In this document: in pieces, positions 1 through 8,420 of the stretch
How the letters are laid out: every line of letters starts with the position of its first letter
Position numbering within the stretch: position 1 is the stretch's first letter
Assembly: GCF_001507435.1 (NCBI RefSeq)
Contig: NZ_LMWH01000117.1
Location: 81,898-145,897, forward strand
Direction of reading: 5' to 3'
Source of the DNA: Streptomyces sp. NRRL F-5122
GTDB lineage: Bacteria; Actinomycetota; Actinomycetes; Streptomycetales; Streptomycetaceae
Length of the DNA: 64,000 nt
The notes under the pieces: generated by a model
The model's database searches: none
What the model was told of the DNA's origin: nothing
Seen by the model: the letters and a program-made list of their open reading frames with translations, nothing else
Position numbers and translations under genes: made by a program

Positions 1-2048
1 TCCAAGGCCCGCTTCTGCAGTTCCGCCTCGCGCCGCACCACCGGGCTCCCGTCCTCGGCGGCAGCGCCCTCCCACGCGTGGAGCGCCTCCTCCACGCGCC
101 CCCAGTCCGGATTCCTGTGCTCGCGCACGTCGACTGCCGCCTGCGCGGTGTCCGCCTCCAGGGCCTCGGCGAACCGCTCCGCCTCGGGGGCGAAATGGCT
201 GTCGGCTCGCGGGACATGGCTCTCCATGAGCATCGTCGCCCGGCCGAACCGCTTGAGCGCCGCCTGCGCCTCCTCCGCCTCGCGCGACGTCAGGCCCGTG
301 GGGCGGACCGGTTCCTGCCTTGCGCGGTCGAAGGCCTCCTGCCAGGCGGCACGTGCCTCCCTGCTCGCCAGCAGGGCCCTGCGTATGTCGGCGCGATGCT
401 CCCGGGACGGCTCGGCATAGCTGCGGAGCACCGCGGCCGCGTAGCGGCCGTTGGCGGCGAGCCAGTCCGCAAGCCGGCCCGGCAGCCGGGGCGTCTCCCA
501 CGCAGGAAACACCACGTACGCCAGCATCGCCAGGACCCCGCCGAGAAGGGTGAGCACCATCCGCTCCGGGACCGTCTGCTCCCACGCCTGGCCGCCCATG
601 CCGAGCAGGAAGACGACGTACGCGGCAGTGAAGCACTGGGAGTAGGCGTAGCCGGTACGGATCAACGTGTACGACAGGCCCGCCGAGACCACCGCCAGCG
701 CGCCGAACACATGGGCGTCCGGGCCCAGGCCCCGGACGATCCCGGTAGCGAGGGCGACCCCCGCCAGGGTCCCGGCGAAACGGGCCACCGCACGCGCGTA
801 CGTCCGGTGGAAGTCCGGTCGCATCACCATCACCGAGGCGATGGGCGCCCAGTAGCCGTGGCCCAGGGGTAGCCGGGCGGCGATCACATAGCCGAGCGTG
901 GCCACCGCCGCCAGGCGGACGGCGTGCCGGAACACGGGCGAGTCGCGGCGGAGCTCACTTCGCACCGCCCGGACGACAACTGGGAGTAGACGGAACATTG
1001 TCGGCCGGATAAGGAACTGCGCGCTCGCGGGACCGGGAGGAGGGGGCGTCTTCCTGGAGGCGCCGCCGCTCCTGGCGACCTCCAACGCCTCGCAGAGCAG
1101 TTCCACGAGCCGCTCGGCGGCCTGCCGGGCGGGCCCCTCCAGTACCTCGTGCTCCTCGTCGACGCGCAGGACGTCAGCGCTTTCGGGCGGCACGCTGGCG
1201 GGGGTGCCGCGGCGAATCGAACGGGCGGCCGCGTCCAGGACGTCGGCGGCCGCTTTGAGCAACTCCCGCGCGCGGTCCCGTCCGGGTCCCTCCGCCGGGG
1301 CGCCGACGTCCGGGTCGGCGAGCGCGGCGACGACCGGCCGAATGCGCTCGGCGAGGCCCCGGGGGCCGTGGAGGACGGGGGGACGGGTGCGGGCTTGTGA
1401 CGGCGTCACGGCGGCCGCGTCCCGGGCTGTCATCAACGGCTCCGGGTCGAACGGGGCGCTCGGGTCGTGCCGCAGCCGGCGGGCGTAATCCGCCACAGCG
1501 GCCAGGGCGTCGGCGAGCGCGTCACGATGTGCCCCCCAACGGCGGATCGGGAACAGCAGGATCAGCACGGCCTGCGCCACGCCTCCGAGGGCGATGACCC
1601 CGGCATGCTCCAGGGCTCGGCCGCCGCTCGTGGGCAGGGTGATGGTCACCAGCATGCTGCCGACCGTCGTCGCTGCGACGATCCCAGCGGTCGATCCGAC
1701 GGCCCACGCCATGCCCGCGAGGAAGGCCCATACGGCCAGCAGAGGGAGGAACGTCACGAGTCGCCCTGCCGCGAGGTAGCCCACGAAGGTGCTGAGCGCC
1801 AGACCCGCCCCCGCGCCGAGCGCGATCACCTTGCGTGGACGCCAGGTGCGCTGGAAGGTGGCCCCACCCGCGGAGTAGGCACCGAGGGCAGCGGACGCGG
1901 CGTATGAAGGGGAGACCAGCCACAGCGCCGGCCCGATGACGATCGCCACTCCAGCGGCCGTGCGCAGCGCGAGCAGGGGCTCCAGCCGCGTCTCCTCGAT
2001 CGTGAGCCCGGATCGCACGACCTCCCCGAAGGCCCGCAGCCACGTCAC
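1..2048 (-). CDS. FUSC (fusaric-acid-resistance-like) family membrane protein, 3' end outside window
   Basis: The minus frame from the GTG at 2048 is open without a stop to base 1, giving at least 682 residues. The N-terminal part has alternating hydrophobic stretches (near residues 22-45, 60-85 and 90-130). A soluble, Ala/Arg-rich linker follows, and around residues 340-500 a second hydrophobic block runs parallel to the first. This two-block layout is that of FUSC/ArAE-type inner-membrane proteins, which are linked to efflux of aromatic acids and similar compounds. The last residues seen are a charged, helical cytoplasmic tail. The GTG at 2048 was chosen because the first hydrophobic segment follows soon after; the exact start is not certain. 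The C-terminus is outside the window. Family assignment is fairly sure, but the substrate cannot be read from the sequence. Confidence 0.75.
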   Translation of the reverse strand, partial: MTWLRAFGEVVRSGLTIEETRLEPLLALRTAAGVAIVIGPALWLVSPSYAASAALGAYSAGGATFQRTWRPRKVIALGAGAGLALSTFVGYLAAGRLVTFLPLLAVWAFLAGMAWAVGSTAGIVAATTVGSMLVTITLPTSGGRALEHAGVIALGGVAQAVLILLFPIRRWGAHRDALADALAAVADYARRLRHDPSAPFDPEPLMTARDAAAVTPSQARTRPPVLHGPRGLAERIRPVVAALADPDVGAPAEGPGRDRARELLKAAADVLDAAARSIRRGTPASVPPESADVLRVDEEHEVLEGPARQAAERLVELLCEALEVARSGGASRKTPPPPGPASAQFLIRPTMFRLLPVVVRAVRSELRRDSPVFRHAVRLAAVATLGYVIAARLPLGHGYWAPIASVMVMRPDFHRTYARAVARFAGTLAGVALATGIVRGLGPDAHVFGALAVVSAGLSYTLIRTGYAYSQCFTAAYVVFLLGMGGQAWEQTVPERMVLTLLGGVLAMLAYVVFPAWETPRLPGRLADWLAANGRYAAAVLRSYAEPSREHRADIRRALLASREARAAWQEAFDRARQEPVRPTGLTSREAEEAQAALKRFGRATMLMESHVPRADSHFAPEAERFAEALEADTAQAAVDVREHRNPDWGRVEEALHAWEGAAAEDGSPVVRREAELQKRAL

Positions 2049-2400
2049 GGGTGTGAGCCTAGCCGGAACGTCCTGCCGGGTCGCGTCGGCCGCGCCGCCG
2101 CCTCCTTGGCTGCGCCTGTGCTCGGCGGGCGCGTAACCCAGGCCTGACCTGCACTCACAAACCGGCATCCTCGCTTAGAGGTCACTTAGAGGGTGACCAC
2201 CCCTAGCTCCGTCTGTTCAGTCCCAGCGGCTGCGGCTCGACATCGTCCTCGTGACCGCTCCGGGATGGCCGGGGGTCGCGAAGGGTGAAGAAGGGTGACG
2301 GAGCTGCCCTGCCGGGACAACACCAGTCCCGTCATCGCCATGATCACCCGCCGGCGCACATCGCGCTGCCGCGGCCCTTGCTCAGCCTGAGGCGCGTCGC

Positions 2401-2585
2401 CCGTCGACGGGGACGCAGTGGGTGCACCTGCCCGAGAAGTACGGCAACTGGCCAGGCGCTACTACCGGCCGCGGATGTAGGCCACCGACATCACCTGGGA
2501 ACGCGTGTTCACCTTCATGGTTCAGGCCTACGCCGAGGAGGACCTCAACTTGGCCGTCTCCGTTGACTCCACGACCGTGCGCGCT
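2401..2585 (+). pseudogene. IS5-family transposase fragment (central part)
   Basis: Two frames together spell the central part of an IS5-family (DUF4096 type) transposase: GTQWVHLPEKYGNW in the frame of 2401, then VFTFMVQAYAEEDLN and AVSVDSTTVRA in the frame of 2505. A stop codon and a frameshift separate them. The VSVDSTTVRA stretch contains the first catalytic Asp. Neither the N-terminal nor the C-terminal part is present here. A matching N-terminal piece lies on the opposite strand at 5535-5645. The rest of the 2049-2711 gap holds nothing recognisable. Confidence 0.75.
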
Positions 2586-2711
2586 GGTTCAGGTCCGACC
2601 GGGAGGCAAGCGATCGCCGCCCGTCTGCCCCGGCCGGAGCCGGCGCGATCGCCGCTCGTCGGCCGGACCGGTCCGGAGGGGAGAGCAGGCGGACGGCGGC
2701 CCTCGGGTCCC

Positions 2712-3887
2712 TTACCGCTTCTGGCCGTTCCCGTGTCCGTTCGGATGCAGGACCACCTTGGTCCAGCCCTCGTCACGGGCGTCGAAGTGCTCGTAGGCGA
2801 TGGGGGCCTCGCCCAGGCTGAGTTCGTGGGAGACGACGAAGCTCGGTGTTGCCTTCTCGCCGGCGATCAGATCCCGCAGCGCCCGGTTGTACCTCTTCAC
2901 CGGCGCCTGCCCGGTGCCCATGTGCTGGCCCTTGAACCACATCATGCCGAAGTCGATCGGGACCTTGCCTTGCGCCTCCAGCTCCCCCTGGGCCTCGGCA
3001 CCGCCGGGGTCCTCGGGCAGGAACACGCCCACCACTCCGATGTCGCCCGTGAACCTGACCGAGTCGATCAGTCCGTTGAGCGTGAGGCTGGCGTCCTCGT
3101 GTCCCTCGGGGTCGTGCGCCTGGTAGCCGACGCACTCACAGCCGTTGTCGGCGCCCAGACCGAGGGTCGCCTCCTTGACGACCTCCGCCGGCTTCTGCTC
3201 GGCGGTGTTGATCGGGATGGCCCCAATCTCCTCCGCCTTGCGCAGCCGGTCGGGCTGGAAGTCGGCCACCCAGACGCGCCCGGCGCCCTTGAGGAGGGCC
3301 GAGTAGGCCGCCATCAACCCGACGGGACCGGCCCCGAAGACGATCGTCTGGTCGCCCGGCTTGACGTGGGCCATCTCGGTGGCGTGATAGCCGGTGGGGA
3401 AGATGTCGGCGAGCATCACATAGTCGGTCTGCCGCTCGGCGGCGTCCTCACCCAGACGCAGCGCGTTGAAGTCGCCGTAAGGCACGCGCAGCAGTTCCGC
3501 CTGGCCGCCCTGGTAGGGACCCATGTCGGCGAATCCATAGGCGGCTCCGGCGAGGGCCGGTTCCGGCTGCATGGTCAGGCAGTAGTTGGTCAGACCCCGC
3601 TCGCACTGCTTGCAGAAGCCGCAGGCGATGTTGAAGGGCAGGACCACGTACTGGCCGACCTGGACCTTGCGGACGGCCGAGCCGACCTCCACGACCTGGC
3701 CCATGTTCTCGTGTCCCAGGGTGCGGCCAGGCTCGAACGAGGTGCGGCCCTCGTACATGTGCAGGTCCGAACCGCAGATGTTGGTGGTGGTGATCTTGAC
3801 GATGATGTCGCAGGGGTGTTCGATCTTCGCGTCCGGTACGTCCTTCACCGTGACCGTTCGCGGGCCTTCGTATACCGCTGCTTTCAT
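2712..3887 (-). CDS. Zinc-dependent dehydrogenase, glutathione-independent formaldehyde dehydrogenase-like
   Basis: A 391-residue medium-chain zinc alcohol dehydrogenase of the glutathione-independent formaldehyde dehydrogenase subgroup. The catalytic zinc ligands are Cys38 (in NICGSDLH) and His59-Glu60 (in GHE). The structural-zinc lobe cysteines are Cys89, Cys92, Cys95 and Cys103. The Rossmann-fold glycine motif FGAGPVGLMAA lies near residue 185. Family members oxidise formaldehyde to formate with tightly bound or free NAD+, in the cytoplasm. The ATG at 3887 is preceded by a good AAGGAGG-type ribosome binding site. It sits within a block of stress genes, so aldehyde detoxification under stress is a reasonable inference; other aldehydes or alcohols as substrate cannot be excluded. 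Confidence 0.88.
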   Translation of the reverse strand: MKAAVYEGPRTVTVKDVPDAKIEHPCDIIVKITTTNICGSDLHMYEGRTSFEPGRTLGHENMGQVVEVGSAVRKVQVGQYVVLPFNIACGFCKQCERGLTNYCLTMQPEPALAGAAYGFADMGPYQGGQAELLRVPYGDFNALRLGEDAAERQTDYVMLADIFPTGYHATEMAHVKPGDQTIVFGAGPVGLMAAYSALLKGAGRVWVADFQPDRLRKAEEIGAIPINTAEQKPAEVVKEATLGLGADNGCECVGYQAHDPEGHEDASLTLNGLIDSVRFTGDIGVVGVFLPEDPGGAEAQGELEAQGKVPIDFGMMWFKGQHMGTGQAPVKRYNRALRDLIAGEKATPSFVVSHELSLGEAPIAYEHFDARDEGWTKVVLHPNGHGNGQKR

Positions 3888-4191
3888 GATGGCCTCCTTC
3901 GGCGCCGCGGCATGACCGCAGCACGGCGGTGATGGAGACGGCGCAAAGAGCCAGACTCCCGGGAGTTCGTGCGACGGGGTCCGTGGCTCCGGTATGCCTC
4001 TGTGGGCCGTTCACCCGGTTCAGGTGGAACGGTGGTGCCGCCGCCGACCCGCCAGGCGGAGCTTCGGCGCTGCGGCGGCGTGCTGTCCGGGTCCCCCTCG
4101 GCCCCCGACGCGAAACGGCCACGCACCGACAGACCCGGAATCTTCGGACCCGGACGACCACCGACCACGCATCTCCGACCCAGGTCACCAG
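3888..4191. other. Intergenic stretch upstream of the formaldehyde dehydrogenase-like gene
   Basis: About 300 bases separate the start of the dehydrogenase gene from the stop of the next minus-strand gene. It must hold the promoter of the dehydrogenase. I see no convincing -35/-10 pair, hairpin or extra gene; the open frames here are GC-driven. Confidence 0.4.
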
Positions 4192-5313
4192 CTAGTCACC
4201 GTGGTCGTTCTGGAGCATGTGGCGACGTTCCTGTTCGCGCTTCGAGTAGGCGGCTGCCCGGATCGCCTCGTCGCTCTCCAGGCCGGATCCCAGCGCGCCG
4301 CCCACGGTGGCGACCGAAGCGACGAACCATGACAACGTCAAGTATTCCGTGGCATGCAACGGGGTTCGTGTGACGGAAGCGAACACTCGGTCGTTGACGA
4401 TGAACAGAGCCCACACCAAGTTGATGACGATCAAACCCCCGTAGCAGACGAGCACCCCGATACCCACGGTCATGACCGTCGAGGCGTTGTAGAGCCTCGC
4501 CCTCTGCCTCGCCTCCGGCGAGACCTCTGCTGATCGATGCCACAGCTGTGCGTCCACGATCAGCCAGCCGGTCATCAGCGCGACGGACCCGACCGTGGCG
4601 ATCACGAGGCGTGGCGTGCTCAGGGACTCGGCCAGGCTCCAGATGGTGGAGTTCACAGTGGCGACTGCTCCCGTGGCGAGTGCGGCCGCCAGGGCTTTCG
4701 ACAAGCCCGGCACCAAGCGCCACGGCCGGTTGGCGCGGACCATACCGACGAGCACCCTCAGGTAACCGCGGGGCCCGCTGACGACGTACCGAAGATCAGC
4801 GGTCTCCTCCTCACCGACCTGGCCCGGGTGAACAGGCGCGAGACGACTGACGAAGGGCCCCAACAGCGGCTGGTTCTGCGGAGGTCCCTCAGCCCCGGTG
4901 GCCCGCGGTCCCGCCAAGCTGAGCACGGCTTCTTCCACGGCCCGCCGGGCCCTCCTCTGCAGACGCAAGCCCCCCAGCGGAGGAAGAGACAGCAGCGCCA
5001 AGCCGTGTTCGTGACTCAGATCAACAACGACCTTGCGCCCGTGTGAGTGCAGCGGAAGGTCGGTGAGGGCCACGACGATGTCCCAACTCTCCGCTCTTCC
5101 ACGGTCCATGATCCGGCGCATCAAGGTGGGCGGGTCCTCTGTCCCTGCGGTGAAGGGCTCGCTGACCACCTCGACGTCGAACCGTCGCCCCTGGCCTGAC
5201 TTATCGGCGAGCCGAGCAGGAAGTATCCGGGCCATGCGCTGCGCGATCTCCGTGGGCGCGTCCGGATCCGCCAGGAGAGCCACGACCGTAACGCCCTGAG
5301 ACGACACCCGCAT
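4192..5313 (-). CDS. Integral membrane protein with soluble N-terminal domain, unknown function
   Basis: A 373-residue protein. Residues 1-130 form a soluble alpha/beta region starting with the strand-like stretch VTVVALLADPDAPTEIA. The C-terminal half has four predicted membrane segments: around LAAALATGAVATV, TVGSVALMTGWLI, MTVGIGVLVCYGGLIVINLV and LSWFVASVATVGGALG. A charged tail follows. The longer open frame starts at 5541, but the ATG at 5313 is preceded by GAAGGAGT at the right distance and begins the conserved-looking part, so I use it. Relatives in actinomycetes have sometimes been labelled methylene-tetrahydrofolate dehydrogenase, but no folate-enzyme motif is visible and I do not adopt that name. 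A broken paralogue lies head to head at 5665-6110. Confidence 0.75.
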   Translation of the reverse strand: MRVSSQGVTVVALLADPDAPTEIAQRMARILPARLADKSGQGRRFDVEVVSEPFTAGTEDPPTLMRRIMDRGRAESWDIVVALTDLPLHSHGRKVVVDLSHEHGLALLSLPPLGGLRLQRRARRAVEEAVLSLAGPRATGAEGPPQNQPLLGPFVSRLAPVHPGQVGEEETADLRYVVSGPRGYLRVLVGMVRANRPWRLVPGLSKALAAALATGAVATVNSTIWSLAESLSTPRLVIATVGSVALMTGWLIVDAQLWHRSAEVSPEARQRARLYNASTVMTVGIGVLVCYGGLIVINLVWALFIVNDRVFASVTRTPLHATEYLTLSWFVASVATVGGALGSGLESDEAIRAAAYSKREQERRHMLQNDHGD

Positions 5314-5534
5314 GACTCCTTCTCGTCGGCTGCCCCCGCGATCGCAAGTGCCCACAGGATGCCCGCGAGGTAATGTCGACGCCGCGTGACACGCTGGCCC
5401 CCGCCAGCAGGTGCAGGCGGTACGGCCAGATCTCCTCGTCTTCCTCCTACAGGGCCTGCTCCAACCACCGGGCCACGTTCGCGTTCGCCACCGCGAACAC
5501 CCGCTCCGCGCCACCCAGGCCCGCACCGCACGCT
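5314..5534. other. Intergenic stretch upstream of the 5313 membrane-protein gene
   Basis: It contains the ribosome binding site of the minus-strand gene. A short minus-strand reading (VFAVANANVARWLEQAL, then a stop) looks like remains of an unrelated coding sequence. I cannot assign it. Confidence 0.3.
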
Positions 5535-5645
5535 GCGCCACCAGCCATCCCTCTTCGGTGTCCGGCTCGGGAGTAACGGTTCGATCCGCGCCCCCTGCGC
5601 GTCAGCCAACGGCACACCCGGACCAACGATCCGATGATCCAAACG
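5535..5645 (-). pseudogene. IS5-family transposase fragment (N-terminus)
   Basis: The minus-strand reading VPLADAQGARIEPLLPSRTP followed by KRDGWWR matches the start of IS5-family transposases of the DUF4096 type (usual pattern LTDAQWARIEPLLP...RGGRWR). The reading then continues into unrelated sequence. It is the N-terminal counterpart of the central fragment at 2401-2585, which lies on the opposite strand. Confidence 0.65.
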
Positions 5646-5664
5646 CACGGCTAACCTAGGCGGG

Positions 5665-6110
5665 ATGGCCCGCGTCGACCGGCCCTGGCTGCCGTTCTCC
5701 GGCTTTTCCCGAGCGCTCGCCGGCGTGATCGCCACCGCGGCGTTCGGCCTACCAACAGCGACATCTTGCGGGTCACCTTTACATGGTGCCGCTCCGCGAC
5801 GCGGTGTTCACCCTGCTGTCGATCACCGCGCTGGTCGGTTGGCTGGTAGCCCATCAACCGTGGGACCGTCCGCGCAGCGGGATCGCCCGGCAGCAGGCCC
5901 GCCTGTTCAACCTCGTCACCGTGATCATCTTGTTCATCGGCATCGGCTGCCTGTACGCCACGTTGTCCGTGCTCGTCCATATCACCGGGCGTTCCTGCTC
6001 GCACCGCAGTCGTTGCGCCCTGTTGTCGGGCACCAGCCCGATGCCGGTCATCACCTCTCCCTCGCCCGGTTCATCACGTCCATGGGAACCGGCGGCCGTG
6101 CTATGGGCGC
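5665..6110 (+). pseudogene. Broken paralogue of the membrane protein at 4192-5313
   Basis: Three pieces in two frames line up in order with the C-terminal half of the neighbouring membrane protein. ARVDRPWLPFSGFSRALAG (frame of 5665) matches VRANRPWRLVPGLSKALA. ALVGWLVAHQPWDR...RQQARLFNLVTVIILFIGIG (frame of 5783) matches the second and third membrane segments. LSLARFITSMGTGGRAMG (frame of 5665 again, near 6060-6105) matches LSWFVASVATVGGALG. At least two frameshifts are needed, and the N-terminal soluble domain of about 210 residues is missing. It is transcribed, if at all, away from the intact gene. Confidence 0.75.
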
Positions 6111-6167
6111 CTGCTGGGACGGCAGTGGGGTGGGCCGGGGGGTGCGCCGGTCCGTCTACGGGGTCCG

Positions 6168-7934
6168 TCAGGGGGCGGGTGAGCGCCGGGACACGGGCCG
6201 GCCCGCCACCGGCCGACGTCCCTCGGGGCCTGCGGTGCGGACCAGGTTGCCCGTCTTTTCCCGGTGCTCGTGCACGAGGCGGATCGCCATGGCACCCTCA
6301 CCCGTCGCTGAGGCCACCCGCTTGACCGAGCCGCTCCTGACGTCGCCGGCGGCGAAGACCCCGGGAAGGGTGGTCTCCAGCAACAACGGGCCCCGGCCGA
6401 GCGAGGCCCAACGGGTGGCGTCGGCCGCCGCATGGGCGTCGGCGCCGGTGAGGACGAAGCCCTTCTCGTCCAGGGCCAGCACTCCCCTGAGCCATTCGGT
6501 GCGCGGCCGGGCCCCGATGAACACGAACAGCGCTGCGGCCCGCAACTCCCGGCGCTCACTACTTGCGTTGTCCTCCACCGTCAGCGACTCCAGTTTCTCC
6601 TCCCCGGAGAGGCCCCGGACTTCGGTGTGGAGCAGTACCTCGATCTTCGGGTGCCGTTCCACCTGGTCGACCAGGTAACGCGACATGTCCGCGGTGAGGT
6701 CACCGCCCCGGACGAGGAGGTGGACCCTTGATGCATGGTTCGCGAGGAACAGCGCCGCCTGCCCGGCGGAGTTCCCTCCGCCGACCACGGCGACCGGATC
6801 CGCCTGGCAGAGACTGGCCTCGTGGATCGTCGCCGCGTAGTAGACGCTGATGCCGTCCAAGCGGTCGATGCCGGGCACTTCGAGCCTGCGGTACCGCACG
6901 CCTGAGGCGAGCACCACGGCGCTCGCCCGGGCCTGGGACCCGTCTGTGAAGGTGACGACGTACCCGTCGTCCTGCGGGGTCAGCTCGCTGACCTGGGCCG
7001 GCACCATGAGGCGGGCACCGAACTTGTGGGCCTGCAGCACCGCGCGTTCGATGAGCTCGCCCCCGGAGATGCCCGACGGGAAGCCAAGGTAGTTCTCGAT
7101 GCGAGACGAGGTTCCGGCTTGGCCTCCGGTGGCCACGGCGTCGACGGTGACCGTGGTGAGGCCGTCGGAGGCACCGTACACGGCGGCGGCGAGTCCCGCG
7201 GGGCCCGCACCGACCACCATCACGTCGCACTGCCCGGTCTCCGGCGAGGGGGCGGGCAACCCGATGAGCCGGGCGAGTTCGGTGTTGCTCGGATTGCGCA
7301 GCACCCGCTCGCCCTTCCAGATGACCACCGGAGTCTCCTCGGGACGGATGGAGAAACGACGTAGCAGAGCCTCCGCCTCTTTGTCCTTCTCCAGATCCAC
7401 CCAGCGGTGGGGCAGCCGGTTGCGGGCGGCGAACTCACGCAGCCGCAGCGTGTCCGGTGAATAGCACGACCCCAGGATCCGGAAGCCGGCGCCGAGGCCG
7501 ATGAGCAGATACCTGCGGCCCAGGTAAGCGCGGAGGATCAGGTCGCCGAGGACGGGGTCGCGGCCGACCAGGGCGCGTTGCCGCTCCACGGGTATGGTCA
7601 GGATCTCGCCCGCCTCGCGCACCACGGCGGTATCGAACGCCGCCTGGCCCTCCAGCAGCCCGAGTTCACCCAGGAACCTGCCGGGTCCGTGCACCGCCAC
7701 CGTGCGCTCGTCGGGCCCGCCGTGGTCGTGGAGGATCTCGACGGTCCCGCTGAGGATCGCTAGGAACTCCCGGAACGGCTCGCCCTCGCGGTACAGCACC
7801 TCGCCCTCGGTGGTCCTGCGGCGCTCACCGTGCGCGGTCAGGTCCTCCAGTTGCTCCGGCGCCAAGCGCGGGAAAGCCCCGTACCGGTCCGGTGTCTCGC
7901 GGACCGCACCATGATTGTGCTCGTCCGTGCTCAT
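6168..7934 (-). CDS. cNMP-binding / thioredoxin-reductase-like FAD oxidoreductase
   Basis: A 588-residue protein with three parts. Residues about 20-135 are a cyclic-nucleotide-binding fold with the phosphate-cassette-like GPGRFLGELGLLEGQ. Residues about 150-225 are a thioredoxin/glutaredoxin-like linker domain (ILGSCYSPDTLRLREF) without a CxxC. Residues about 236-545 are a thioredoxin-reductase-like flavoprotein with the FAD motif GAGPAG (242-247) and the NAD(P)H motif GGGNSA (385-390). The redox CATC expected just before GGGNSA is replaced by YYAATIHEASLC, which I believe is usual for this actinobacterial subfamily. The longer frame starts at 8123, but the ATG at 7934 overlaps the stop of the zinc-finger gene upstream (TGATG), so I use it. 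Likely a cytoplasmic redox enzyme of the stress response; its electron acceptor is unknown. Confidence 0.88.
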   Translation of the reverse strand: MSTDEHNHGAVRETPDRYGAFPRLAPEQLEDLTAHGERRRTTEGEVLYREGEPFREFLAILSGTVEILHDHGGPDERTVAVHGPGRFLGELGLLEGQAAFDTAVVREAGEILTIPVERQRALVGRDPVLGDLILRAYLGRRYLLIGLGAGFRILGSCYSPDTLRLREFAARNRLPHRWVDLEKDKEAEALLRRFSIRPEETPVVIWKGERVLRNPSNTELARLIGLPAPSPETGQCDVMVVGAGPAGLAAAVYGASDGLTTVTVDAVATGGQAGTSSRIENYLGFPSGISGGELIERAVLQAHKFGARLMVPAQVSELTPQDDGYVVTFTDGSQARASAVVLASGVRYRRLEVPGIDRLDGISVYYAATIHEASLCQADPVAVVGGGNSAGQAALFLANHASRVHLLVRGGDLTADMSRYLVDQVERHPKIEVLLHTEVRGLSGEEKLESLTVEDNASSERRELRAAALFVFIGARPRTEWLRGVLALDEKGFVLTGADAHAAADATRWASLGRGPLLLETTLPGVFAAGDVRSGSVKRVASATGEGAMAIRLVHEHREKTGNLVRTAGPEGRRPVAGRPVSRRSPAP

Positions 7935-8197
7935 CAGACCATGGCCTCGTGGACGTAGCACCAGCGCCAGTCCTCTCCCGGCTGGAAGGACTGCACCACG
8001 GGGTGATTGGCGCTGCCCGCGTGCCGCCTGGCATGCTTGAGGGGCGAGGAGTCGCAGCAGCCGACGTGGCCGCAGGTGAGGCAGAGCCGCAGATGCACCC
8101 AAGGGGAATGCTCCATGAGGCACTCCTCACAGCCCTCCGGGGTACGAGGAGTCACTGGGCGCACCATCGCCAGGTGCGGGTCGGGAATCGTGGCCAT
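7934..8197 (-). CDS. UBP-type zinc finger protein
   Basis: An 87-residue single-domain protein of the UBP zinc-finger family. It shows CEEC (residues 23-26), CLTCGHVGCCD (39-49), two closely spaced histidines in KHARRHA, a later HP and a C-terminal WRWCYVHE. These are the usual zinc ligands and pocket of UBP fingers, which in eukaryotes bind the ubiquitin C-terminus; the bacterial role is unknown. Its stop codon overlaps the start of the cNMP/TrxR-like gene by one base (TGATG), so the two are translationally coupled and probably act together. The start at 8197 has GGAAGGAG-like bases upstream. Confidence 0.85.
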   Translation of the reverse strand: MATIPDPHLAMVRPVTPRTPEGCEECLMEHSPWVHLRLCLTCGHVGCCDSSPLKHARRHAGSANHPVVQSFQPGEDWRWCYVHEAMV

Positions 8198-8226
8198 GAG
8201 AGTGCTCCTTCCGTGGGCGGGACCGC

Positions 8227-8420
8227 TCAGCCGCGGCCCGCGATGGTCTCCTCCACCCAGCGGCTCAGCCCCGGGGCGGGGACGCCCGACGGGACATCTC
8301 CCCTCCCGTATCGAGCTGGACCAGGGTCGGCACCGCCACGACTTGGAACCGCTGCGCGAGCGCCGGCGACCGGTCGATGTCGACCTTTTGACGAGCTTGA
8401 GCTCGCCAGGCGGGTGCCCG
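8227..8420 (-). pseudogene. Thioredoxin 3' remnant fused to a dnaK remnant
   Basis: Across frames the minus strand reads GELKLVK, then DIDRSPALAQRFQVVAVPTL, then LSRWVEETIAGRG and a stop. These match, in order, [20 protein letters not shown]...AVPTL and [11 protein letters not shown] of the intact thioredoxin at 11771-12229. The N-terminal zinc ribbon and the WCGPC active site are missing. The piece joins directly onto a dnaK remnant near 8421, in the same orientation. Confidence 0.8.

Noticed and set aside
2505..3932. A 475-codon plus-strand frame covering the dehydrogenase gene
   Set aside because: Only its first 28 codons (an IS5 fragment) are real homology; the rest is the shadow of the zinc dehydrogenase.
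4192..5313. Methylene-tetrahydrofolate dehydrogenase annotation for the membrane protein
   Set aside because: No folate-binding or NADP motif of that family is visible, and the C-terminal half is membrane-spanning.
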